Assembly: GCA_902363375.1 (NCBI GenBank)
Contig: CABIZX010000001.1
Span: 806,001-870,000, forward strand
Origin: Clostridiaceae bacterium
GTDB taxonomy: Bacteria; Bacillota; Clostridia; Clostridiales; Clostridiaceae
Reading direction: 5' to 3'
Length of the DNA: 64,000 bases
Shown: piece after piece, positions 34,620 to 45,965 of the stretch
Position numbering within the stretch: the stretch's first letter is position 1
How the letters are laid out: every line of letters begins with the position of its first letter
Translations under genes and position numbers: made by a program
The notes under the pieces: model-generated
The model's input: the letters and a program-made list of their open reading frames with translations, nothing else
Database searches by the model: none
What the model was told of the DNA's origin: nothing

Positions 34620-34728
34620 AATTATAATCTTGTAATATTAAAATAATTTATATATAATTTATTTTAAGGAAATTATTTCAATAAAGATAATATAAATATA
34701 GTAAAGATTATGGATGGAGATATATAGT

Positions 34729-35733
34729 ATGACTTATAAAGAAAAAAAACTAACAATGAGAGATGGTAAGGAAATTTATTTATATAAATGGGAAACAGAA
34801 GAAAATATTAAGCCGAAAGCAGTTGTACAAGTTATTCATGGTATGGCTGAATATGGTAGTAGATATGATAGATTTGCAAAGGAATTAATAAAAGACGGCT
34901 TTATAGTTTATGCTGATGATCATAGAGGCCATGGAAAATCTGCAGAAAATCTAAGCTCCTTAGGATATATTAGTGACAATGATGGATTCCATACCATGGT
35001 TCACGATCAAAATGAAATAAATAAATTTATTAAATCAGAAAATGAAGGCTTAGATGTTTATATTTTTAGCCATAGTATGGGATCTTTTATAGCACAACGT
35101 TACATGGAGATATATGGAGATTCTGTAAAAGGAGTAATTTTATCTGGAACAGGTGGAAAACCAACTCCTATAATGAATGTGGGGATACTTTTATCAAGGA
35201 TTATAATGGATCTAAAAGGCAGAAGAGCAAGTGGAAAGTTAATAGATGATTTGGGCTTTGGAAGTTATAATAAGATGATAAAAAACCAAAAGACTAAGTA
35301 TGATTGGCTAACTAGAGATGATGATGAAGTTGAAAAATATATTCTAGACCCCTATTGTGGAGGAGAGTTTCCAGTATCCTTTTTTTATGACTTTTTAAAG
35401 GGAATGAAGGCTATTCATAAAAGAGACAACCTTTCAGCTATACCGAAGGAGTTACCTATAAGCATTTTTAGTGGGGATATGGATCCTGTTGGAGATTATG
35501 GTAAGGGAGTTTTATCTTTAGCTAATACTCTAAGAAGTTTAGGTGTTAAGAATTTAAACTGTAAGTTATACGAAGGTGGAAGACATGAGATATTAAATGA
35601 AATAAATAGAGAACAAGTAACAGAGGATATTAAAATATGTTTAAACTGTTGGATTCAAGGTGATAATTATATTAGCGATGAAGTAAGCTATACTAGTACA
35701 ACCTATGAAGGAAGCACCTTAAGCCAAAATTAA
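34729..35733 (+). CDS. Alpha/beta hydrolase, monoacylglycerol lipase-like
   Basis: This 334-residue serine hydrolase has the nucleophile S116 in SHSMGS, an upstream VIHGMAEYGSRY oxyanion segment, DDHRGHGKS, the acid in SGDMDPVG and the His in GGRHEILNE. This is the lysophospholipase/monoglyceride lipase pattern. There is no signal peptide, so it acts inside the cell. ATG 34729 is chosen because the TGGAGA site lies after the in-frame ATG at 34714. About 25 residues at the C-terminus after the fold look disordered. It is monocistronic with a good terminator. Confidence 0.88.
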   Translation: MTYKEKKLTMRDGKEIYLYKWETEENIKPKAVVQVIHGMAEYGSRYDRFAKELIKDGFIVYADDHRGHGKSAENLSSLGYISDNDGFHTMVHDQNEINKFIKSENEGLDVYIFSHSMGSFIAQRYMEIYGDSVKGVILSGTGGKPTPIMNVGILLSRIIMDLKGRRASGKLIDDLGFGSYNKMIKNQKTKYDWLTRDDDEVEKYILDPYCGGEFPVSFFYDFLKGMKAIHKRDNLSAIPKELPISIFSGDMDPVGDYGKGVLSLANTLRSLGVKNLNCKLYEGGRHEILNEINREQVTEDIKICLNCWIQGDNYISDEVSYTSTTYEGSTLSQN

Positions 35734-35829
35734 ATCTAGATTTATGAGTCTGGTAATTTGACATATTAGTCATTACAATATAGAATAGATAGAGTTGTAG
35801 TTATTTGAAATTACTATGAATAATTTTAG

Positions 35830-35864
35830 GCATCAGGTGTGATTTTAAGCATCTGATGCTTATT
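35830..35864 (+). terminator. Terminator after lipase gene
   Basis: GCATCAGGTG (35830-35839) pairs with CATCTGATGC (35850-35859, one G-U) and is followed by TTATT. Confidence 0.75.
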
Positions 35865-35992
35865 AATAGCCTTTTTATAGAAAGTGCAAAATTTATTAAG
35901 GCTGAATCGTATATTAAATATAGTTATCATATTTATGTAATAGTAAATAGCTGCTTTAGGAGATATGTTTATTTTAATTTGGAGGAATGAGT

Positions 35993-37027
35993 ATGTCAAA
36001 GACCATAGAATATAAAGATTTAACTGGAGATTATGTTCTTGTTGATGTGAGAAGTACAGGAGAATTTAATGAAGCTACCATTAATGGTGCAGTAAGTATT
36101 CCTCTTTTTAACGATGAAGAAAGAGCACTAGTTGGTACAATATACACTAGAAAGAGTACTGAGGAAGCAAAAAGATTAGGGGTAGAAATAGTATCTAAAA
36201 AACTTCCTTTTATATACGATAAAATTAATGAATTAGAAAAACAGCATAAAAATGTAGTGCTATTTTGTGCTAGAGGCGGCATGAGAAGTGCTTCTATTAC
36301 AGACCTTCTAGGTGCGCTAGGTGTAAGAGTTAGTAGAATTAAAGATGGGTATAAAGGTTATAGAGCTTTTATAAACGAAGAGTTACCAAAACTTAATGAG
36401 AAATTTACTTATATAGTACTTCACGGTAATACAGGAGTTGGCAAAACTGAAATTTTGAAAAAGTTGAGAGCAGATGGATATGATGTACTAGACCTAGAAG
36501 GTTGTGCTAACCATAGAGGTTCTATTTTAGGTTCTGTAGGTCTTGGAAATGGAACTAGTCAGAAGCAGTTTGAATCTAATATTTATGAAGAGCTAAAGGC
36601 TGTGAAAGGTAAGTATGTATTTATTGAAGCTGAAAGTAGGAGAATAGGTCGAGTTTTAATTCCTGAATATATTCATGAAGATATGAAAAAAGGGCTCCAC
36701 ATATTTGTAGATGCACCCCTAGAATTTAGAAGTAAAATAATAATTGATGAGTATACTAAAGGCAATGGATGCAATGAAGAAATTTGTGATGCGCTAATGA
36801 GACTAAAGAAGCATATTAGTGAAAAAAATATAGAAATTTATTGTGATATGGTTAATAATAATCAATATGAAGAAGTAGTTAAGGAACTTATGGTAAAATA
36901 CTATGATCCACTGTATACCCATAGTTCTAATAAGTATGACTATGATAAGAAGCTTATGATAAACTCTGTAGACGAAGGAGTAGAAGGTTTAAAAAGCTTT
37001 ATAGATAATTTAAAATTTGAAGAATAA
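35993..37027 (+). CDS. mnmH: tRNA 2-selenouridine synthase
   Basis: This 344-residue protein has an N-terminal rhodanese domain with the catalytic C92 in FCARGGMRS and a C-terminal P-loop domain (HGNTGVGKTE, residues 144-153). The combination is specific to MnmH (SelU/YbbB), which replaces sulfur by selenium, via a geranylated intermediate, at the wobble uridine of some tRNAs, using selenophosphate. ATG 35993 is 7 bases after GGAGG; the ATG at 35987 is too close to it. Its presence implies a selenophosphate synthetase elsewhere in the genome. It is monocistronic. Confidence 0.92.
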   Translation: MSKTIEYKDLTGDYVLVDVRSTGEFNEATINGAVSIPLFNDEERALVGTIYTRKSTEEAKRLGVEIVSKKLPFIYDKINELEKQHKNVVLFCARGGMRSASITDLLGALGVRVSRIKDGYKGYRAFINEELPKLNEKFTYIVLHGNTGVGKTEILKKLRADGYDVLDLEGCANHRGSILGSVGLGNGTSQKQFESNIYEELKAVKGKYVFIEAESRRIGRVLIPEYIHEDMKKGLHIFVDAPLEFRSKIIIDEYTKGNGCNEEICDALMRLKKHISEKNIEIYCDMVNNNQYEEVVKELMVKYYDPLYTHSSNKYDYDKKLMINSVDEGVEGLKSFIDNLKFEE

Positions 37028-37043
37028 AATATGTATATTTGGT

Positions 37044-37119
37044 AAAGCTTATAATTTATGTTGAAGGATGAATGAGAAGAAAAATTATTCTATAAAAACA
37101 TTAAATTGTAAGCTTTTTT
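37044..37119 (+). terminator. Terminator after mnmH
   Basis: The 15-bp stem 37044-37058 with 37102-37116 (one G-U) closes a 43-base loop. The right arm runs into CTTTTTTA. Confidence 0.6.
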
Positions 37120-37276
37120 ATACAAATTTTTAATGAAATAAAGTAAAAATATTAAAAAGTAAAAGGTTACCACTGAAAAATAAGAACATTTGTTTTTAAA
37201 TTTTAAGAAAAAACTTTACTACTTTGGAATAAAGTTATACAATAACAAATGTAGCTCAACTTTTAGGAGGGATAAA

Positions 37277-39232
37277 ATGACAGAACGAGAGAATAATAGA
37301 GAAACTTATGAAGTTACAGATCTGACATCTCTTGAGAAATTAGAGCCAGTAAGAATTAGACCTGGAATGTATATCGGATCAACTGGCACCAAGGGTTTAC
37401 ACCATTGTATATGGGAAATATTAGATAACTCTATTGATGAAATTGCCAATGGATTTGGAGACAGGGTAATAGTTACTTTAAATAAAGATAAAACCGTTAC
37501 TATTGAGGATAATGGAAGAGGAATACCTACAGGAATACATCCTGTTAAGAATAAATCTGGTGTGGAGATGGTATATACAGAGCTTCATACAGGAGGAAAA
37601 TTTAATAATAATAACTATAAGACTTCAGGAGGACTTCATGGAGTTGGAGCAGCCGTTGTAAATGCTCTATCTAAGTGGCTTCAGGTAGAAGTTAAACAAA
37701 AGGGAAATATATATATACAGAAATTTCATTATGGATATGATAAGGAACTCAAAAGGGACATGCCAGGAACCCCTGCTACACCTTTAGAAATAGTAGGAAA
37801 GTCAAATGACACTGGAACAAAAGTAACCTTTTTAGCCGATAGTGAGGTTTTTGGAAATATAGACTATAAATTTGAGATAATTGATGAGAGATTAAAGGAA
37901 CTTTCTTTTCAAAATAAGGGTATTACATTAATTTTTAGGGATGCAAGAAAAGATGAAACTATAGAAAAAGTATACCATTCAGAGAGAGGACTTTTAGATT
38001 TTATCGATTACTTAAATGAAAGTAAAACTGTACTACATAAGGAGCCTATAATTTTTCAAGGAGAAAGAGAGATTAATGGACTTATGGTATCAGGTGAGGT
38101 ATGTATACAGTTTACAGACTCTACCACAGAGCATATTGCTAGCTATGTAAATAATATTCCGACTAAGGAAGCAGGTACTCATGAGACTGGATTTAAGACA
38201 GGGATGACTAGAGCTTTCAAAGAAGGAAGTAGAAAATTAAATCTTTTAAAGGAAAAAGACAAAGACTTTGAAGGAGACGATATTAGAGAAGGCATGACTG
38301 CCATTGTAAAGGTGAGAATTACAAATCCTGTCTTTGAAGGGCAAACTAAGACTAAATTAGGTAATGTGGAGGCGTATTCTGTAATGAATGAGCTTGCCTA
38401 TACTAAATTAGGTGAGTGGATAGAGGATAATAAAGAGCTTGCTACCACTATTATTAATAATGCTATTTCTGCTGCGGCGAGAAGAGAAAAGATAAAAAAA
38501 ATAAATGAAGCAGAGAAGAAAAAGATAGGAAATGGAACGGCGCCACTAGCAGGTAAGATAGCAGTATGTACATTAAAAGATAGAGAATATACTGAATTTA
38601 TAGTGGTGGAAGGAGACTCTGCGGGAGGATCCGCAAAACAAGCTAGAGATAGGAGATTCCAAACTATAATGCCTTCTAAGGGTAAGATTATGAATACGGA
38701 AAAACAGAAACTAGAAAATGTTCTTGCCAGTGAGGAGTTAAGAATCTTTAATAGCGCTATAGGAACAGGAGTTTTAGAAAACTTTAAAGCAGAAGAATTA
38801 AAATATGGAAAAATAATCATATTAAGTGATGCGGATGTGGATGGATATCATATTAGAACTCTCTGGATGACTTACGTTTATAGATATATGAGACAGCTCA
38901 TTCAAAATGGAAACTTATTCATTGCATTGCCACCTCTTTATAAGGTATATAAGATGACTAAAAATGGAGAAATTCATAAGTATGTTTATAATGATGAAGA
39001 ACTAGAAAAGGCTAAGAAGGAAATTGGAAAGGGAGCTCTCATTCAAAGATATAAAGGACTAGGAGAAATGAATGCAGACCAGCTTTGGGATACTACATTA
39101 AATCCAGCTACGAGAACCCTTCAAAGAGTAACTATAGAAGATGCAGCAAAGGCAGAAAAAATGGTATCTCTATTTATGGGTGATGTAGTAGAGCCAAGAA
39201 GAAATTATATGTATAATCACGGTGAGTTTTAG
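37277..39232 (+). CDS. parE: Type II topoisomerase subunit B (ParE/GyrB-like)
   Basis: This protein of about 651 residues has a GHKL ATPase domain ([33 protein letters not shown]) and a TOPRIM domain ([32 protein letters not shown]), then [14 protein letters not shown]. The ATG at 37277 follows TAGGAGGG; the 29 earlier codons in frame have no ribosome site. It forms an A2B2 enzyme with the next gene product. Clostridia keep gyrBA near dnaA, and no origin genes are here, so this is more likely the topoisomerase IV pair that separates daughter chromosomes. The parE name is by context. Confidence 0.85.
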   Translation: MTERENNRETYEVTDLTSLEKLEPVRIRPGMYIGSTGTKGLHHCIWEILDNSIDEIANGFGDRVIVTLNKDKTVTIEDNGRGIPTGIHPVKNKSGVEMVYTELHTGGKFNNNNYKTSGGLHGVGAAVVNALSKWLQVEVKQKGNIYIQKFHYGYDKELKRDMPGTPATPLEIVGKSNDTGTKVTFLADSEVFGNIDYKFEIIDERLKELSFQNKGITLIFRDARKDETIEKVYHSERGLLDFIDYLNESKTVLHKEPIIFQGEREINGLMVSGEVCIQFTDSTTEHIASYVNNIPTKEAGTHETGFKTGMTRAFKEGSRKLNLLKEKDKDFEGDDIREGMTAIVKVRITNPVFEGQTKTKLGNVEAYSVMNELAYTKLGEWIEDNKELATTIINNAISAAARREKIKKINEAEKKKIGNGTAPLAGKIAVCTLKDREYTEFIVVEGDSAGGSAKQARDRRFQTIMPSKGKIMNTEKQKLENVLASEELRIFNSAIGTGVLENFKAEELKYGKIIILSDADVDGYHIRTLWMTYVYRYMRQLIQNGNLFIALPPLYKVYKMTKNGEIHKYVYNDEELEKAKKEIGKGALIQRYKGLGEMNADQLWDTTLNPATRTLQRVTIEDAAKAEKMVSLFMGDVVEPRRNYMYNHGEF

Positions 39233-39243
39233 GAGGTGTTACT

Positions 39244-42159
39244 ATGGCGAAAAAAAAGGAAGCGATTCCAATAGATAATAATATTATAGATGTTTCTATA
39301 GATGAGGCTATGCCAGAGAACTATCTTCCTTATGCTGTAGAGGTATCAAAGGATAGAGCCCTTCCAGATGTAAGGGATGGATTAAAACCTGTTCATAGAA
39401 GGATTTTATATGGAGCATATATGTTAAAGGCGTTCCCAGATAAGCCTTATTATAAATCAGCCAGAATAGTTGGAGATATTTTAGGTAAGTATCATCCTCA
39501 TGGAGATTCATCGGTTTATGATGCCATGGTTATTCTAGCCCAAGATTTTACTACAAGAAAGCCCCTTATAGATGGTCATGGAAACTGGGGATCTATAGAT
39601 GGTGATAGTGCAGCTGCTATGCGTTATACAGAAGCAAGACTTGCACCTATCGCTATGGAGATGCTTAAAGATATAGATAAAGATGTAGTAGATATGATGG
39701 ATAACTATTCTGACTCTGAAAAGGAGCCAAGGGTTTTACCGGCTAGATATCCAAATCTTTTAGTTAATGGGGCCTTTGGTATAGCAGTAGGATTAGCAAC
39801 TAATATTCCACCTCATAACCTAGGTGAAGTTATTGATGGAGCTATTGCTTATGCGGATAATGATGAGATTACTACAAGAGGCCTTATGGAGTATATAAAG
39901 GGACCAGACCTACCTACAGGTGGAATTTTAATGGGAAAGGATTCTTTAGTTTCCGCCTATGAAACAGGAGAAGGAAAAGTGGTCTTGAGAGCTAAAACTC
40001 ACTTTGAAACTCTAGAGAATGGTAGATTAGGACTTGTTATTACAGAATTCCCTTACAGAAAAAATAAGGCTAGACTGCTTCAAAGTATATCAGACTTAAC
40101 TGGAGATAAAAAACATAGTAAAGCTGTAGAATCCATTGCTGATATTAGAGATGAATCTGATAGAAATGGGATTAGAGCCGTTATAGAATTTAAAAAGAAT
40201 ACTACAGAAGACACTGCTGATAGGGTTCTTAAATATTTATTTAAGAGAACGGAGCTTCAATGTAATATATCTTTTAATATGGTGGCACTAGCTGGTGGAA
40301 AGCCCAGAACTATGGGGCTTAAAACTATAATTAAGTACTATGTAGAGCATCAGAGAGAAGTAATTACGAGAAGAACTAAACGAGAGCTAGAAATAGCAGA
40401 AAAGAGATTCCATATTGTGGAAGGTTTTATTAAAGCCATTGGAATTATGGATGAAATTATTAAGACTATTAGAGCATCAAAATCTAAAAAGGATGCAGGA
40501 GAAAACTTAGTAAGTAAATTTGGGTTTAGTATAGCACAGGCAGAAGCCATTCTAGAACTTATGCTTTATAGACTTACAGGACTTGAGATTAAGACATTCC
40601 AAAAAGAGCATAAAGAATTAGAAGCTAAAATTAAAGGACTTAATAAAATTTTAAGTAGTGAGAAGGAACTTACTAAGGTTATCAAAAAGGAACTTCTAGA
40701 GGTAAAGGAAAAATACAATGATCCAAGAAGAACTACTATTCTGGAAGATGATAGTGATGCTAAGATAGATTTAGAGGAGCTTATAGTAGAGGAAGATGTG
40801 GTAGTAACTATGTCCAATGAAGGTTATATTAAGAGAACTGCTCTAAAATCCTTCACTAGGACCACTCAAAATACTGAGGATATAGAGTATAGAGAAGGAG
40901 ATTTTAATAGATTCTTCTTCGAATGTAATACTAGAAATACTTTATGTATCTTCACTAATCAAGGAAATATGTATCAATGTAAAATTGGTAATTTAATTGA
41001 ATTTAAGTGGAGAGATAAGGGAGAGAGGATTCAAAGATTTATTAAAGGCATAGACTTAGATAAAGAGTTTATAGTTAATGCCTTTGTAGTAAGTGATTTC
41101 TCACTTGCTAAGGATGTAATTCTTATAACCTCTAAAGGTATTATTAAAAAAACTGAGTTAAGTAAGTTTGTTACTAACTATTCTAAGCTTCAAGGCATTA
41201 AACTTAAGAAGGAAGAAGAGTTAGTAAGTGCTGAGTTAGTGAATAAAGATAGAGAAGAAAGATTTATAGAGATAGTTACAGCTAAGGGACTAAACTTTAT
41301 AGCTGAAGAACCTAAAGTAGAGCCAGTAGATAGAAGTATAGTTGGAAAACCTATAATTAATTTAACTGATGGAGATAGGATAATTAGTTGTAAATATATA
41401 GATGAGTTTAACTATAAGGAGTTTTATGTAACGGTTAATAAAAAAGGAATTTTAAAAGCTTCAAATAGAAGAAGCGGTGAAGAAGTTATAACAACATCTA
41501 ATTCTAACAGTGAATTATTCTTTTTCACAGCTAATGGTGATTTATTTAAGATAGCTGCGGTGATGATACAAAATTTAGATAAAAAAGGGATAGAACTAGA
41601 AAGGTTATTTGAGGATTATAATTCTAGAAATCCTATAATCGCAATAATATCTGTAGATAATAAATTAGGAAAAAAGGAAAGTTTCTACTTCTTTACAGAA
41701 AAAGGTGTAGTAAAGAAAACTCAAGTGAAGGAATTTATAGGTGATTATATATATAACTCTGGATACAAATTTAAGACTCCTGGAGATAAGTTAGTTAAAG
41801 TAGAATTAGAGGAAGAGCAGGGTGAAGGATTAATCTTTACTCGAAAGGGTATGTGCCTTAAATTTGATTTGAATTCCATAAGTACTATGGGTAAAAATGC
41901 TAGTGGAGTTATGGGAATTAGTCTAAAGGATGATGATAAAGTTATTTTTGCAAAAGCAAGAAGTGGTGGTTCTTCAAATGAAAATAATGAACTATGTGTA
42001 GATTTATTTGAAGGAAATCTTAAAATAACTACTAATAAAGGTCAAGATAAAATAGTAGACTTAGGAACCCTACCAATTCAAAATAGAGCTGGTAGAGGTA
42101 AAAATGTAGTTGTATTTATGGATGATGACTTTATAGAAAAAGTAGAAATTATTAAATAG
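39244..42159 (+). CDS. parC: Type II topoisomerase subunit A (ParC/GyrA-like)
   Basis: This 971-residue protein is the DNA-breaking subunit. The quinolone region [13 protein letters not shown] and the active Tyr in [11 protein letters not shown] are present. A long C-terminal beta-pinwheel of repeated blades follows from about residue 510. The length is greater than typical Gram-negative ParC. Near the end the sequence [10 protein letters not shown] resembles, but does not equal, the GyrA box that lets gyrase wrap DNA. The gene starts 11 bases after the B subunit with GGAGGTG, clearly co-translated. The parC label is preferred by pairing and location; a second gyrase-like enzyme is the alternative. 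Confidence 0.85.
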   Translation: MAKKKEAIPIDNNIIDVSIDEAMPENYLPYAVEVSKDRALPDVRDGLKPVHRRILYGAYMLKAFPDKPYYKSARIVGDILGKYHPHGDSSVYDAMVILAQDFTTRKPLIDGHGNWGSIDGDSAAAMRYTEARLAPIAMEMLKDIDKDVVDMMDNYSDSEKEPRVLPARYPNLLVNGAFGIAVGLATNIPPHNLGEVIDGAIAYADNDEITTRGLMEYIKGPDLPTGGILMGKDSLVSAYETGEGKVVLRAKTHFETLENGRLGLVITEFPYRKNKARLLQSISDLTGDKKHSKAVESIADIRDESDRNGIRAVIEFKKNTTEDTADRVLKYLFKRTELQCNISFNMVALAGGKPRTMGLKTIIKYYVEHQREVITRRTKRELEIAEKRFHIVEGFIKAIGIMDEIIKTIRASKSKKDAGENLVSKFGFSIAQAEAILELMLYRLTGLEIKTFQKEHKELEAKIKGLNKILSSEKELTKVIKKELLEVKEKYNDPRRTTILEDDSDAKIDLEELIVEEDVVVTMSNEGYIKRTALKSFTRTTQNTEDIEYREGDFNRFFFECNTRNTLCIFTNQGNMYQCKIGNLIEFKWRDKGERIQRFIKGIDLDKEFIVNAFVVSDFSLAKDVILITSKGIIKKTELSKFVTNYSKLQGIKLKKEEELVSAELVNKDREERFIEIVTAKGLNFIAEEPKVEPVDRSIVGKPIINLTDGDRIISCKYIDEFNYKEFYVTVNKKGILKASNRRSGEEVITTSNSNSELFFFTANGDLFKIAAVMIQNLDKKGIELERLFEDYNSRNPIIAIISVDNKLGKKESFYFFTEKGVVKKTQVKEFIGDYIYNSGYKFKTPGDKLVKVELEEEQGEGLIFTRKGMCLKFDLNSISTMGKNASGVMGISLKDDDKVIFAKARSGGSSNENNELCVDLFEGNLKITTNKGQDKIVDLGTLPIQNRAGRGKNVVVFMDDDFIEKVEIIK

Positions 42160-42166
42160 AAATATT

Positions 42167-42226
42167 GGACCTAGTATGGCTATATAAAGTTAATTTATAT
42201 AAACAAACATACTAGGTCTAAATTTT
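42167..42226 (+). terminator. Terminator after topoisomerase pair
   Basis: GACCTAGTATG (42168-42178) pairs perfectly with CATACTAGGTC (42208-42218) and is followed by TAAATTTTTA. Confidence 0.75.
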
Positions 42227-42381
42227 TAGCTAAATTTAAATAGAAGTTTTATAGAAGCTAGCTCAAGGATTTTAAAAAGTTTTTTATTTGGAAAAGGAAA
42301 GATTTAATATATAATCTACAGGAAAGATTTAATGTATAATGTATATGAAAGATTTAATAAATTAATAAAGAGGTGATGAAG

Positions 42382-43605
42382 ATGAACAAAATAGTTTTGA
42401 AAAGTGGAATCAAGGTGCTTTATGAAAAGGTACCTGGGAATATAACCTCTTTTACTATAGGGCTTGAAGCAGGAGCTAATAGCGAGTCTTACAATAATCT
42501 AGGCATTGCCCATGCTGTAGAACATATGGTGTTTAAAGGAACTCATAGTAAAAGTGAGAAAGAAATTAATGATTTGTGCAATGAATACTTAGGGTTTCAC
42601 AATGCTATGACTAATTATCCCTATGTAGTCTATTATGGAAGTTCATTGAAGGAAGATTTTAAAAATGCTTTTAAGGTATATTTTGATATAGTGTTTAATC
42701 CAGCCTTTAGAGAAGAGGGATTTAAGGAGGAAATAGCTGTAATTTTAGAGGAACTTAAAGAGTGGAGCGATGATGTAGTACAACATTGTGAGGACTTTTT
42801 ATTTTATAATAGCTTTGAAAAAAGAAGAATAAAGGAATTAATCATAGGGAAAAAAGAAACTATAGAAGGTTTGACCTTAGATAATATAAAAAAATATCAT
42901 GAAGAATTTTATACCATGGATAATTGCGTAATCTCTGTAGTAACAGCTTTGAGTCAAGAAGAAGTTATAAAAATTATTGAAGAAGAAGTAGATCTTTTAG
43001 ATTGTAAAAAGCTTCCTTTCAAAAAAAAAATACCTCTTTATGAGAATCCTAAGGAAGGTATTTTTATAGAAGAAAATCTATCTATAAATGGATGTAAGCT
43101 TCAATATATATTTCCTATTCATAATTTAGATGAGAGAGAAGTCACCTTGCTTCATTTATTCAATGAATATTTTGTAGGTGGTACGAGCTCCTTATTATAT
43201 GATGAAATTAGAACTAAAAGGGGATTAGTATATGACATTCAAGGTAAAGTGAAAAGTGAAAAAGGTATAAAGCTGTATACTATAACCTTATCTACAGCTA
43301 AAGAGAATATACCTTTAGTTCAAGAATTAATTAGGACAAACATCGATAGGGTAAAAGCTTCAAAGGGTATATTTAATGAAGAATTCTTTAGAAGATCTAT
43401 AAAGAGTCAAAATTTGAAGAGAATGTTAGCATTAGAGAAGTCCATAGTATTATCTATGCATTTAGCCGTATATGAAATAATGCATAGTGGTGGAGAATTA
43501 CTTTTAAACGAATTTTATAAATTAGATAATTGTACTGAAGAAGAAATGCTTAAGGTTATAAATAAAGTTCTAAATAATAAAACCTTAGGGATTATAAAAA
43601 ATTAA
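42382..43605 (+). CDS. M16-family zinc peptidase
   Basis: This 407-residue peptidase has the inverted zinc motif HAVEH (H44, E47, H48) and a second acidic region about 75 residues later (EEIAVILEELKEW). The C-terminal half keeps GGTSSLLYDEIRTKRGLVYDI, the paired-domain signature of mitochondrial-processing-peptidase-like M16B enzymes. GTG 42373, ATG 42376 and ATG 42382 are all in frame; AAGAGGTG (42368-42375) best fits ATG 42382. It has no signal peptide and probably digests peptides in the cytoplasm. It is monocistronic. Confidence 0.9.
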   Translation: MNKIVLKSGIKVLYEKVPGNITSFTIGLEAGANSESYNNLGIAHAVEHMVFKGTHSKSEKEINDLCNEYLGFHNAMTNYPYVVYYGSSLKEDFKNAFKVYFDIVFNPAFREEGFKEEIAVILEELKEWSDDVVQHCEDFLFYNSFEKRRIKELIIGKKETIEGLTLDNIKKYHEEFYTMDNCVISVVTALSQEEVIKIIEEEVDLLDCKKLPFKKKIPLYENPKEGIFIEENLSINGCKLQYIFPIHNLDEREVTLLHLFNEYFVGGTSSLLYDEIRTKRGLVYDIQGKVKSEKGIKLYTITLSTAKENIPLVQELIRTNIDRVKASKGIFNEEFFRRSIKSQNLKRMLALEKSIVLSMHLAVYEIMHSGGELLLNEFYKLDNCTEEEMLKVINKVLNNKTLGIIKN

Positions 43606-43762
43606 ATACAAGCCTGGCTCAGAGTAGTAATAAAGTACAAGCTATCAGCTTATGTAGGGAATAAATAATTAAGGTAGTATTAATTTTTTTATAAAATATG
43701 ATATGATAAATGTAAATGTGACAATAGATATATTTACGGCTAAGTAAGGGTAAGGTGATTAA

Positions 43763-45538
43763 GTGAAGACAATTTGGAGAGAAACTCAGTGCTCAATGGA
43801 TGTATTAAAGGAGTTATTTAACAATATAAAGGTTACTCCTATCACTCTTAGAGTACTTATTAATAGAGGAATAGATACAAAGGAAAAGGTTAATGAATTT
43901 TTAAACTCTTCATTGAAAAAACTTTATAATCCATATCTTATGAAGGATATGGATAAGGCAATAAGTATTATGGTTGATGCTATAAATAACAATGAAAAAA
44001 TTATAGTTTATGGAGATTATGATGCGGATGGAGTTACAAGTACTGCAATTCTTTATAAGGCTATAAAAAATTGTGGAGGAAGAGTAGACTATCATATACC
44101 ACATAGAGAAAATGAGGGTTATGGTATGAGCGTTTCCAGAATAGAAACTATAGCAGAAGAAGGGTTCGACCTTATAATAAGCTGTGATAATGGGATTTCT
44201 GCTATAGAAGAAGTGAAGAGAGCTAAGGAACTAGGATTAAAAGTAATTATTACAGATCATCATGAACTTCCCTTTGAGGAGATAGAGGGAGAACGAAGAA
44301 CTGTACTTCCTAATAGTGACGCTCTTATAAATCCAAAACAAGAGGATTGCAATTATCCCTTTAAGCTTTTATGTGGAGCTGGTGTAGCCTATAAATTTTC
44401 TTTAGCGTTATACGATGCTATGAATATGAAAGATGCAAATACTGATGAACTTTTAGAACTTGCTGCAATTGGAACTATATGTGATGTAGTAGATCTAAAG
44501 GATGAAAATAGAATAATTGCTAAAACAGGCCTAAAAATTCTCTCAAACACAAAGAATATGGGATTAAAAGCCTTAAAGCATATTATTGATATAAAGGATG
44601 AAGTAACCTGTTATAATGTAGGGTTTAACATAGGACCATGTATAAATGCTACCGGTAGATTAGAGACAGCTCAGCTTTCTTTAGATTTATTGCTTTGTGA
44701 AGATTCTGGAGAAGCTTTAGATATAGCTACAAAGATATTTAATCTTAATAAAGAAAGACAGGATCTTACTACAGAAAGTGTAGAACAGGTTTGTGCAGAT
44801 ATAGAGGGAACCTCGTTGATAAATGATAGAGTACTTGTAGTATATAATAAGAGTATACATGAAAGTATTGCTGGTATTGTGGCAGGTAGAATTAAGGAAA
44901 AGTATGGAAAGCCAACTTTTGTTTTAACAGAAGGGAAAGAAATGGCTAAGGGCTCAGGTAGATCCATTGAAGAATATAATATGTTTGAAGAAATGATAAA
45001 ATGTAAAGAGGTGCTAAGTAAGTTTGGTGGACATCCTATGGCTGCAGGACTTTCTATTGAAGAAGAAAATATATCTAGGTTTAGAGAATTATTAAATGAA
45101 AACTGTACTTTAAATGAAGAAGACTTGGCAATAAAGATAAGGGTAGATTCTCCTATAAAACTAAGCTATGTAACAGAAGAGGTTGTACAGGAATTCAAGT
45201 TATTGGAGCCATTCGGGAAAGGAAATCCTTCTCCAATTCTTCAAGCCAACCATGTACCTGTAGGAGATATAAAATTTTTAGGTAGTGAACAACAACATGT
45301 GAAATTTAGATTTAATATAGATGGTACCAATAACATGATGGAGGGTCTATATTTTAATAAAAGAGATGAAGTTATAGAAATATTAAAGTTAGCTTATGGT
45401 GATGATTATAGTGAATATGAAGCCGGATATATAAAGCCTAAAGGGCTAGTTTTAGATATTTTATTTCAGCCAGATATAAATGAATATATGGGAAGAAGAA
45501 GTGTACAGTTAAAACTTAAGGATATAAAGTTAAAATAG
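43763..45538 (+). CDS. recJ: Single-stranded-DNA exonuclease RecJ
   Basis: This 591-residue 5'-3' exonuclease has the DHH motifs VYGDYDADGVTSTA, ISCDNGIS and TDHHELP, then the DHHA1 motif FGGHPMAAG, and an OB-like C-terminal region. RecJ acts in recombination repair, mismatch repair and base excision. The length is near that of bacterial RecJ. The start is a GTG with the ribosome site AAGGTGA. It is monocistronic, and a symmetrical terminator separates it from the convergent spore protein genes. Confidence 0.93.
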   Translation: MKTIWRETQCSMDVLKELFNNIKVTPITLRVLINRGIDTKEKVNEFLNSSLKKLYNPYLMKDMDKAISIMVDAINNNEKIIVYGDYDADGVTSTAILYKAIKNCGGRVDYHIPHRENEGYGMSVSRIETIAEEGFDLIISCDNGISAIEEVKRAKELGLKVIITDHHELPFEEIEGERRTVLPNSDALINPKQEDCNYPFKLLCGAGVAYKFSLALYDAMNMKDANTDELLELAAIGTICDVVDLKDENRIIAKTGLKILSNTKNMGLKALKHIIDIKDEVTCYNVGFNIGPCINATGRLETAQLSLDLLLCEDSGEALDIATKIFNLNKERQDLTTESVEQVCADIEGTSLINDRVLVVYNKSIHESIAGIVAGRIKEKYGKPTFVLTEGKEMAKGSGRSIEEYNMFEEMIKCKEVLSKFGGHPMAAGLSIEEENISRFRELLNENCTLNEEDLAIKIRVDSPIKLSYVTEEVVQEFKLLEPFGKGNPSPILQANHVPVGDIKFLGSEQQHVKFRFNIDGTNNMMEGLYFNKRDEVIEILKLAYGDDYSEYEAGYIKPKGLVLDILFQPDINEYMGRRSVQLKLKDIKLK

Positions 45539-45567
45539 TTAAAAATAATTAATAAAGAAATAGAATA

Positions 45568-45600
45568 AGAGGATGCACTATGATGTGCATCCTCTATTTG
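45568..45600. terminator. Bidirectional terminator between recJ and SASP gene
   Basis: The perfect 11-bp stem AGAGGATGCAC (45568-45578) with GTGCATCCTCT (45585-45595) has a 6-base loop. It lies between convergent genes and can serve both. Confidence 0.8.
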
Positions 45601-45646
45601 TGGTTTTACTTACTATTAAAGAAATTTATTCAGATATTATTTTATC

Positions 45647-45838
45647 TTATAAATTTTTTTCGTAAGCTTCAACCATTTTTTTAACCATTTGTCCGCCGAT
45701 TGATCCAGCTTCTCTAGAAGTTAAATCTCCGTTATATCCTTCTTTTAGGTTAACTCCAACTTCTTGAGCTGCTTCCATCTTAAATCTGTCTAAACCTGCC
45801 TTAGCTTCTGGTACTAATAATCTACTTTTGCTTGTCAT
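45647..45838 (-). CDS. Small acid-soluble spore protein, alpha/beta type (copy 1)
   Basis: This 63-residue SASP coats spore DNA and protects it from UV and heat. The family signatures KMEAAQEVGVNL and GDLTSREAGSIGGQMVKKM are intact, including the GPR protease site region (KMEAAQEVG). ATG 45838 follows GGAGGAGG; upstream in-frame codons to 45877 have no ribosome site. It is a near duplicate of the next gene at 45966. Family knowledge says these are made under sigma-G in the forespore; no sigma-G promoter could be confidently picked here. Confidence 0.93.
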   Translation of the reverse strand: MTSKSRLLVPEAKAGLDRFKMEAAQEVGVNLKEGYNGDLTSREAGSIGGQMVKKMVEAYEKNL

Positions 45839-45965
45839 TTTAAATTCCTCCTCCAATAAATTAGTAGAAGTCAACAAACATACTAATATGAATCTCTTAT
45901 TATTTAAATAAATTTTGCTAACTTCTTAAATAATAAATTACCACATGCTACTTATCATGGTTTAA

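Noticed and set aside
36031..36282. Open frames antisense to mnmH, recJ, parC and others
   Set aside because: They are hydrophobic, Ser/Leu/Ile-rich translations typical of the opposite strand of AT-rich genes, with no ribosome sites or family motifs.
37190..37276. N-terminal extension of the topoisomerase B subunit
   Set aside because: There is no ribosome site before 37190, and TAGGAGGG sits right before ATG 37277; the family also starts there.
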